Shown: positions 57,527 to 64,000 of the stretch, piece after piece
How the letters are laid out: every line of letters starts with the position of its first letter
Position numbering within the stretch: position 1 is the first letter of the stretch
Program-made: the position numbers and the translations under genes
The notes under the pieces: model-generated
Seen by the model: the letters and a program-made list of their open reading frames with translations, nothing else
Told to the model about the DNA's origin: nothing
The model's database searches: none
Origin: an uncultured Rhodospirillaceae bacterium
GTDB lineage: Bacteria > Pseudomonadota > Alphaproteobacteria > UBA8366
Reading direction: 5' to 3'
Length of the DNA stretch: 64,000 nt
Assembly: GCA_913043025.1 (NCBI GenBank)
Contig: CAJWLM010000014.1
Span: forward strand, 1-64,000

Positions 57527-59407
57527 ATGATGCTCGAAACCAAACAGGATCAAAGCCAAGATAAGATATTTAATCGTCGAGCTGTATTGCTTGCTGCCGG
57601 ACAGTTGACGATATTTGCTGGCCTAAGTGCACGAATGTACTATCTTCAGGTACTCGAAGCAGATCGTTATCGAGTGCTTGCTGAGGAAAACCGAATTAGT
57701 TTAAGGCTTTTACCTCCGCCTCGCGGTGTTGTGCTCGACCGTCGTGAAACTCCACTGGCTATAAATGTTCAGATCTACCGTCTAGTAGTGGTTCCTGAAC
57801 AAGCAAAAAATATGGATGAAATGCTAACGCGGCTTGCGCGCCTTGTAAAAGTTAGTGATCATGATCGTCGGCGAGTGCGGCGCGAAGCACGTCGGCGCCG
57901 ATCCTTTGTGCCAATCACTGTGCGTGAAAATTTGACATGGGAGGAAGTAAGCCGAATTGAAGTCAATGCACCGGATTTACCGGGGATTACTATAGATGTC
58001 GCGCAAAGCAGACATTATCCCTATGGTGATATCGCGGCTCACGTGATTGGCTATGTGGCAGCGGTGTCAGAAAAGGAACTGACGGGCGACCCAGTCCTTG
58101 AGCTTCCTGGCTTTCGCATAGGGAAAAATGGAATAGAGAAGCGTTATGATTTAGAACTTAGAGGACGAGCAGGTAACACGGAAGTTGAAGTCAATGCGCT
58201 CGGGCGAGTAATACGTGAGGTAAGCCGGAGGGAATGGCAATCCGGTCTCAAAATAAATGTTACACTAGATATTGAATTGCAGGAATTCATTTTTAAACGT
58301 CTCGCAAAAGAACGACGAGCCGCTGTGGTAGTAATGGATGTCCAAAACGGTGACGTATTCGGCATGGTATCTCGGCCTGGTTTTGACCCAAACGCCTTCA
58401 ATAATGGCATCACAGTAAGGGACTGGAAAAAACTAGTCGGTGACCCCGACAAGCCTCTTACTAATAAAGCTATCGCTGGGCAGTATGCCCCAGGGTCAGT
58501 TTTCAAAATTGTGGTTGCGTTAGCTGCTCTGGAAAAGGGTATTCGTCCGGACATGACAGTTAAGTGCGAGGAAGTGCTAGAGTTTGGAAATGAGCTATTT
58601 CATTGTTGGAAGAAAAATGGTCATGGATATGTAAACATTGTAGACGCGTTGCGAGAGTCGTGTGATGTTTATTTCTACGAACTCGCTCAACGTTTGGGGA
58701 TTGATCGTATTGCAAAAGTGGCACAGCGGCTTGGTTTGGGCGGAAAATTAAATCTTGGATTGCCCGGTGAACGAGAAGGCTTAATTCCGACAAAAAAGTG
58801 GAAGCTGAAGACGCTTCGTGCTCATTGGCTCGGTGGCGAAAGTTTGATAAATGCAATAGGGCAAGGTTATGTTCTAAGCACTCCGTTACAATTAGCAGTG
58901 ATGACATCCCGCGTCGTGAACGGCGGTTACGCGGTGACACCGAGGCTTACAAAGGCTTATCAATACGAAGAAGACACTCCAAAAAAAGCGACCGATTTTC
59001 CCTCATTAAATTTCTCAGCAGGTGCGTTAAACCTTGTCCGTCAAGCGCTTGACGAGGTAGTTAATAATCCTGCAGGTGGCACGGCATACAATGCACGGAT
59101 CTCAAAACGCGCATGGCAGATGGGCGGTAAAACAGGCACGTCACAAGTAAGACGAATTTCGCTAGAGGAACGGGAATTAGGTGTAAAGAAAAATGATGAG
59201 CTGCCCTGGCGTGAACGTGATCATGCCTTGTTTGTTGGCTATGCCCCAATGTCTAATCCTCGTTATTCGTGCTCAGTTGTCATTGAACATGGTGGGGGTG
59301 GTGGCAAAATTGCGGCTCCTGTAGCACGTGATGTATTGCGCGAAACACAGAGGTTGGATCCAGCCGGCATACGGATCAAGGACCGTGCACGTACAGGTGT
59401 TTCATGA
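57527..59407 (+). CDS. mrdA: Penicillin-binding protein 2 (elongation transpeptidase)
   Basis: PBP2 cross-links lateral wall peptidoglycan together with RodA. The 626-residue protein has a membrane anchor at about 18-38, a pedestal region with 'PPRGVVLDRRETPLA', and a class B transpeptidase domain. Active-site motifs are Ser324/Lys327 ('APGSVFK'), Ser378-Cys-Asp380 and 'GGKTGTSQV'. It is the elongation counterpart of ftsI at the other end of the window. Confidence 0.96.
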   Translation: MMLETKQDQSQDKIFNRRAVLLAAGQLTIFAGLSARMYYLQVLEADRYRVLAEENRISLRLLPPPRGVVLDRRETPLAINVQIYRLVVVPEQAKNMDEMLTRLARLVKVSDHDRRRVRREARRRRSFVPITVRENLTWEEVSRIEVNAPDLPGITIDVAQSRHYPYGDIAAHVIGYVAAVSEKELTGDPVLELPGFRIGKNGIEKRYDLELRGRAGNTEVEVNALGRVIREVSRREWQSGLKINVTLDIELQEFIFKRLAKERRAAVVVMDVQNGDVFGMVSRPGFDPNAFNNGITVRDWKKLVGDPDKPLTNKAIAGQYAPGSVFKIVVALAALEKGIRPDMTVKCEEVLEFGNELFHCWKKNGHGYVNIVDALRESCDVYFYELAQRLGIDRIAKVAQRLGLGGKLNLGLPGEREGLIPTKKWKLKTLRAHWLGGESLINAIGQGYVLSTPLQLAVMTSRVVNGGYAVTPRLTKAYQYEEDTPKKATDFPSLNFSAGALNLVRQALDEVVNNPAGGTAYNARISKRAWQMGGKTGTSQVRRISLEERELGVKKNDELPWRERDHALFVGYAPMSNPRYSCSVVIEHGGGGGKIAAPVARDVLRETQRLDPAGIRIKDRARTGVS

Positions 59408-59437
59408 GGAATTACATTCAATGCAAGAGAAGAGATT

Positions 59438-60586
59438 ATGATTAAAGGCTCGCTAACCAAAGCAGAAATGAAACTGAGTGAAAAGCTTTGGCAAGTGAAT
59501 TGGACCATGATTTTCTTAATTCTGGCGGTAGCTGTGATTGGCTTCGGTATGCTTTACTCAGCGGCTAAAGGAAGCATGGACCCTTGGGCTAGTAGGCAAA
59601 TGACAAGGTTTGCGCTTGGCATTATCATGATGTTTGCTATCGCCTTGACTGATATCAGAGTTTGGATGAGATATGCATACCTAATCTATGCAGTAGGCAT
59701 ATTGTTGCTTGGCGCTGTTGAAATCACTGGCGTAGTCGGGATGGGTGCACAGCGTTGGCTGGATTTTGGGTTCGTGCGTATTCAGCCATCAGAATTTATG
59801 AAGATTGCATTGATTCTAGCGCTTGCGCGACATTTTCATGCAATGAGTATGGAGGAGGTGGCGCGGCCAATATACCTCTTAATCCCTATTTTCCTAGTTA
59901 TTGCACCAGTTGCACTTGTATTTCGGCAGCCTGATCTTGGAACGGCAGTCATGCTTGTAGTGGGTGCTGGTGCAATGTTTTTCATCGCCGGCGTTCGCAT
60001 CTGGAAGTTTGTTGTCGTTGCTATTGTTGGACTAGCATCAATACCCGTGGCCTGGAATTTTCTTCATGCATACCAACGTAAACGCATCCTCACATTTCTC
60101 AATCCAGAATCTGATCCGCTTGGTGCGGGATACCATATTCTGCAGTCAAAAATAGCTCTGGGATCGGGCAGTCTCTTTGGCAAAGGATTTATAAATGGGT
60201 CCCAAAGTCATTTAGAGTTTTTACCCGAAAGGCATACGGATTTCGTTTTTACCATGCTTGCAGAAGAATTCGGTCTAGTAGGAGGCGTGCTGGTTCTTTG
60301 CTTGTATGCATTTCTTTTGATATATGGATTGGCAATTTCTTTAAAAAGTCGCAACCATTTTGGTCGATTATTAGCGATGGGCCTAACGACTAATTTGTTT
60401 CTTTACGTTTTCGCTAATATTGCAATGGTCATGGGAGTAATTCCAGTGGTGGGAGTCCCACTGCCATTAATCTCATATGGTGGAACGGCCATGCTAAGCG
60501 TATTGATCGGCTTTGGACTTGTTATGAATGTATATATCCACAGGGATGTGCGTATTGGTCGATACTGGTCAGAGGGTGCTACTTAG
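59438..60586 (+). CDS. mrdB: RodA, SEDS-family elongation glycosyltransferase
   Basis: RodA polymerises glycan strands for cylindrical growth. The 382-residue protein has about ten membrane spans and the SEDS landmarks 'FGFVRIQPSEFMKIALIL', 'FRQPDLGTAVML', 'LEFLPERHTDFVFTMLAEEFG' and 'PLISYGGTAML'. It has the same fold as FtsW in this window but is longer at the N-terminus. It ends the mre cluster. Confidence 0.96.
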   Translation: MIKGSLTKAEMKLSEKLWQVNWTMIFLILAVAVIGFGMLYSAAKGSMDPWASRQMTRFALGIIMMFAIALTDIRVWMRYAYLIYAVGILLLGAVEITGVVGMGAQRWLDFGFVRIQPSEFMKIALILALARHFHAMSMEEVARPIYLLIPIFLVIAPVALVFRQPDLGTAVMLVVGAGAMFFIAGVRIWKFVVVAIVGLASIPVAWNFLHAYQRKRILTFLNPESDPLGAGYHILQSKIALGSGSLFGKGFINGSQSHLEFLPERHTDFVFTMLAEEFGLVGGVLVLCLYAFLLIYGLAISLKSRNHFGRLLAMGLTTNLFLYVFANIAMVMGVIPVVGVPLPLISYGGTAMLSVLIGFGLVMNVYIHRDVRIGRYWSEGAT

Positions 60587-60761
60587 TAAGCCAAGATTAC
60601 ATTCCAACTTTCAGGTGCACCGCTGTGCATAAACTATCATGGTCTGAAAGGTAGCATGTAAGTGCCACACATCAATTTCTAACGGGTTGCGGATGAGCAG
60701 TGCCTAAATAGCGTGGATATTTTGGTTCATTGGGGATGCGCTAGCAAACAAGGAATATGGA

Positions 60762-62066
60762 ATGTTATTTGTTTTCTACGAATCAATTTTAAGCCGGTGT
60801 GCGTTGGTTGCTGCTATTCTGTTTTTTATGGGTGCCGACACTTCTGCTGTCGAAAAAATCAAAAATCCTTTCATTAATGATGCAACTACCGAAGTTGAAA
60901 ATACCAACCGTGGACCAGGGGTTAGAGTTGGAGATGCAGAAACAATATCTGGTAATGTTTTTGGCAAAGGTTTGGGTAAGCGACTCAAGAGCGGTGACCC
61001 TATAAGATACCTCGACACAGTTAGGGTAGGTCTAAGTAGCGCAGCTGCACTGCGGCTTGTTGATAATACAGAACTTGTAATGGGTGAAAATAGTTCGCTT
61101 TCAATAAATAATCTTATTTTTAACCCCCAGCCGGGAAACGCAGAGGGGGTCTTAAATATGACTTCTGGGTTTCTGCGCTACACCTCAGCGGGGCGTCATT
61201 CCAACATAATTATACAAACGCCTTTGGCGACGATTGGCATACGAGGCACTATTTTTGATATTCTAGCATCTTCTACTCAAGTTGAGGTTGTTGTCCACGA
61301 AGGGAACGTAGCTGTAAATAGCAATACCAAAAGAGCCTCATTGCGATCCGGTGAAGTAATTAAGTTGAATGAAGATGAAACTTTTGTGATTTCAAAAGTC
61401 CCTAGTTTGAAAATAAAAAAAGCAGCACAGAACGTCTCACAAATTCTTAAACTGAGTAAGCATAGCTTTGAAAAATTCAGGACTTATGATATCAGTAAAG
61501 ATATAAAAACGTTAAATAAAGTTCCTGAAAAGTGCAGTAAAAAACTATCAAATATTATAATTCCGAAATACTTACGAACCTTTGATAAATCAAAATTAAT
61601 AATAATGAGATTAAATACTGGCGACATATTCATCGAGTTACGTGGAGATATTGCTCCGACGCATATTAAAAGAATAAAAAAACTTATAAGACAATGCTTT
61701 TACGACGGATTACATTTTTTTGACGTAAAGGCAGATTTCGCTGCTATATCAGGTGACCCATTGAATACTGGTGAAGGTGGATCAGGAAAAACATTAAAAT
61801 CGGAATTCTCGAAAATTCCTTTTATCGCTGGCAGCGTCGGAATGATAAGAGATAAAAAAAACCCAGATAGCGCTGACAGTCAATTTTTTATTGCACTTAA
61901 TCCATTACCTCATCTTACTGGAAAATACACGAAATGGGGCTTTGTGGTTCATGGTATGGACAAAATTAGAAAATTACCCATAGGAAGACCCCCACAGAAG
62001 CCCGGATATATTGTGGCGGTACAATTGTTGTCTGACTTACCGTTTGCAAATATTTCAGATCGTTGA
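60762..62066 (+). CDS. FecR-domain protein fused to a degenerate cyclophilin domain
   Basis: The 434-residue protein has a hydrophobic N-terminal signal or anchor (about 10-28), then a FecR-type beta domain (about 60-210) with 'IGIRGTIFDILAS' and 'VVVHEGNVAV'. A basic linker comes next, and a cyclophilin-like domain (about 275-425) follows with 'MRLNTGDIFIELRGDIAPTH', 'AGSVGMIRDKKNPDSADSQFF' and 'KWGFVVHGMDKIRKL'. Active cyclophilins have FHRVIxGFMxQ. Here the matching stretch is FFDVKADFAAI, so the catalytic arginine and the glutamine are gone. AAGGA precedes the ATG. No fecI-like sigma factor or TonB receptor is near. Probably a periplasmic binding or scaffold protein; the role is unknown. 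Confidence 0.8.
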   Translation: MLFVFYESILSRCALVAAILFFMGADTSAVEKIKNPFINDATTEVENTNRGPGVRVGDAETISGNVFGKGLGKRLKSGDPIRYLDTVRVGLSSAAALRLVDNTELVMGENSSLSINNLIFNPQPGNAEGVLNMTSGFLRYTSAGRHSNIIIQTPLATIGIRGTIFDILASSTQVEVVVHEGNVAVNSNTKRASLRSGEVIKLNEDETFVISKVPSLKIKKAAQNVSQILKLSKHSFEKFRTYDISKDIKTLNKVPEKCSKKLSNIIIPKYLRTFDKSKLIIMRLNTGDIFIELRGDIAPTHIKRIKKLIRQCFYDGLHFFDVKADFAAISGDPLNTGEGGSGKTLKSEFSKIPFIAGSVGMIRDKKNPDSADSQFFIALNPLPHLTGKYTKWGFVVHGMDKIRKLPIGRPPQKPGYIVAVQLLSDLPFANISDR

Positions 62067-62248
62067 TCCTTTCTCACAATTGTCTTTTTGGCCAAATAAA
62101 AGGCAGCGTAGAAACCTAAATCACACCTTCTATTATAGTGCTCGGGGATGGAAAAAATTTTTCAAATTCAGGATCTGGCTTTTTAAGCGATTGCTTGCGT
62201 CATGGATTACGCTATAGAAATCGTGCTTCCTAAAATAGTAGGCTACTG

Positions 62249-63037
62249 ATGTATTTAGACAAAAAAACCAAACTTTACATTCTGATTTTTTTGTTTGTCG
62301 TAATGTTCCTATGCACGATATTCATGCCGCAAATTCCTGTAAGTCAAAGTTACCACGAATTTTCTGATACGAGACCTTGTTTGGGTATCCCCAATTTCGG
62401 CGATGTCATATCCAATTTTCCTTTTGCTCTATTCGGAATCCTGGGGGTCATCACGGTGATAAAAATGTCTGGGGGGAAAATATTTTTGAAACATTATCAT
62501 TGTTGGCCGTACTTAATATTTTTTTGTGCGGTGATCCTAGTCTCATTGGGATCAAGCTATTACCACTTAAACCCATCTAATGGACGCCTGTATCTCGACC
62601 GTGCCCCTATTTTGCTGGGTTTCATATGCTTGTTTGCCGCATTTTTTGCTGATCGGGTTAATCAGCAAATCGGCATATTTTTATTATTCCCGTCCCTGCT
62701 TACACTTGGATGTGCAGCTTTTCTTTGGGATTTCAGCCAATTGCACTTGGGTGGAGACCTACGTTTTTATGCGCTATTGCAAATTTATACATTTGTAGCA
62801 CTACCCTTGATTTGCTGGTTTTTCCCCAACAACTATTACACGGGCAATCGACACTTGTACATGATACTCAGCTGGTATGCCGTTGCCAAAGTGTGCGAAG
62901 TTTATGATCAAACGATATTTGAAAGTCTGGCAGGATTGATCAGTGGCCATACGCTTAAGCATTTTGTTGCATCAATCGCAGTATTTGTTGTGATCGGAAT
63001 GTTACGTAGGGCTCAACGCAGCCTTCCGATCAATTAG
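62249..63037 (+). CDS. Ceramidase-like membrane protein of the CREST superfamily
   Basis: The 262-residue protein has about seven membrane spans and the scattered metal-hydrolase residues of the alkaline ceramidase/CREST group. These are Ser and His in 'LGSSYYHLNPSN', Asp in 'LYLDRAPIL', and an HxxxH pair in 'GHTLKHFVA' near the C-terminus. 'YHEFSDTRPCLGIPNFGDVISN' near the N-terminus resembles the family's ER homologues. It may hydrolyse an amide or other lipid bond in the membrane; the substrate is unknown. The oxidoreductase gene starts 19 bases downstream. Confidence 0.75.
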   Translation: MYLDKKTKLYILIFLFVVMFLCTIFMPQIPVSQSYHEFSDTRPCLGIPNFGDVISNFPFALFGILGVITVIKMSGGKIFLKHYHCWPYLIFFCAVILVSLGSSYYHLNPSNGRLYLDRAPILLGFICLFAAFFADRVNQQIGIFLLFPSLLTLGCAAFLWDFSQLHLGGDLRFYALLQIYTFVALPLICWFFPNNYYTGNRHLYMILSWYAVAKVCEVYDQTIFESLAGLISGHTLKHFVASIAVFVVIGMLRRAQRSLPIN

Positions 63038-63056
63038 GAGGTTCCAATGCTAAGGA

Positions 63057-64000
63057 CAATGGTTGTCGGTGTAGGCCGATGGGGGCGAACCCTGGTGGCC
63101 CAAGTGCAGGGGAAAAGTAGTAAAATTTCATTTACGCTTGGCTTAAAACGAAATGCATCAGAAAATGATATATCTTTTGCCAAGGCAAATAAGTTTGAGC
63201 TATTGACTTGTAGTTACGATGAGGCTGTGCAGCGAACTGATATTGATGCTGTCGTTTTAGCTTCACCTCATAGCCTTCATGCTGAACAAACCATGATTGC
63301 TGCGCGGGCAGGAAAGCACATTGCCTGTGAAAAACCTTTTACGTTGAATAGGATGGATGCCCTTTCCTCGATAGAGTCAGCGCGTAAGGCTAATGTAACT
63401 CTTGCGGTCCTTCACAATCGTCGTTTCTTGCCGAGTATCGGGGCTGTGCAAGATATTCTTAAGGAAAAAAGACTTGGCGTGCTTTGCCATGTCGAAGCTA
63501 ATTTCTCGACAGATTCAAATCTACGTCAGAAGGGCAGTTCTGCTTGCTGGCGTTATAAGGAGTCTGAGACCCCACTTGGGTCAATGACTAACCGCGGGGT
63601 CCATATTCTTGATGCAATGGTGGCATTCTTTGGTCCAATAACGAAAGTTTTTGCGAACGTAGCAAACGTAGCTGGTGGTCCACGGCAGGATACTACTTCA
63701 TGTATACTTTGGTTCAAGAATGGCACTACAGGGTATCTCGGCACCCTGCAGGCCACGACTCCATACTGGTATATGAAACTTTATGGAACAGATGCAACGC
63801 TGGAAATGCGGGGAGAGGGAAGGTTAGTTTTCCAACCTCGTGGAGGCAAGGCTACCATAACTGATTTTCGTAGTACAAATCTCGAACTTGCGGAATTAGA
63901 GGCTTTTGCTGATGCTGTTTCTGGTGTTTCTTCATATCCAATAAGCTCTGGAGAGATCTTAGCTATACCGACATTTTTGGAAGCTGCAATTCAATCAGCT
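63057..64000 (+). CDS. Gfo/Idh/MocA family oxidoreductase, partial (runs off right edge)
   Basis: From an ATG with AGGAGG upstream, 314 codons read open to the window edge. The N-terminal NAD(P)-binding fold has 'VVGVGRWGRTLV' and the family motif 'GKHIACEKPFTLN' with the conserved EKP. The C-terminal alpha/beta domain follows, with 'NRGVHILDAMVAFFG'. Members oxidise or reduce sugars, inositols and related compounds. The substrate is unknown. The end is missing, though most of the roughly 330-350 residue family length is present. Confidence 0.9.

Overview
The window reads as a low-to-mid G+C alphaproteobacterial chromosome segment, probably from a marine or otherwise free-living Rhodospirillales-like lineage and probably a metagenome-derived contig. 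The assignment rests on the gene order mraZ-rsmH-ftsL-ftsI-murE-murF-mraY-murD-ftsW-murG-murC, on serB/miaA followed by ilvB-ilvH-ilvC-leuA and mreBCD-mrdAB, on hflK-hflC-DUF2065-degP, on an SspB-type ClpXP adaptor, and on a circularly permuted two-piece tmRNA gene. The genus cannot be fixed from the sequence alone.

Layout. 1-1084 is a more G+C-rich 5' fragment of a DNA polymerase III alpha gene joined to a murC truncated at residue 210; both genes are broken at one point, which looks like a chimeric contig join. 1066-12918 (minus) is the division and cell wall cluster, read from mraZ, with four TGGGN MraZ sites in front of it. rnpB and an AmpD-like amidase (minus) follow to 14380. 14655-28041 is an accessory stretch: a TPR-sulfotransferase, a 26-codon ORF with a ribosome binding site fully complementary to the 16S rRNA 3' end, a fused hydantoinase/5-oxoprolinase, a DUF6134-like exported protein, a TPR-methyltransferase, an FAD-linked dehydrogenase, an amidase, a class III CoA-transferase and a crotonase. 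28182-33361 holds a large AsmA protein, a ribbon-helix-helix protein, a small alpha/beta hydrolase and SspB. The permuted ssrA lies directly upstream of sspB on the same strand. thyA-folA, mrp and hflK-hflC-DUF2065-degP fill 33887-40774.

41015-47555 holds five consecutive, clearly related but divergent MFS transporters. After them come serB (minus) and miaA (plus), then the branched-chain amino acid genes, then the rod-shape genes mreB-mreC-mreD-mrdA-mrdB. The right end has a FecR-domain/degenerate cyclophilin fusion, a ceramidase-like CREST membrane protein, and a Gfo/Idh/MocA oxidoreductase that runs off the window.

How the parts work together. The dcw genes supply the peptidoglycan precursor pathway (MurC-MurG, MraY) and the septal synthase FtsW-FtsI; mreBCD-mrdAB supplies the elongation counterpart, RodA-PBP2. 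AmpD trims recycled muropeptides. tmRNA tags stalled products with a peptide whose AANDNF-like part is the known SspB ligand, so ssrA and sspB form a functional neighbourhood. HflKC and DegP cover membrane and periplasmic quality control. The least explained items are the five-MFS array, the FecR-cyclophilin fusion and the small ORF at 16978. I see no CRISPR array, insertion sequence, prophage or tRNA gene.
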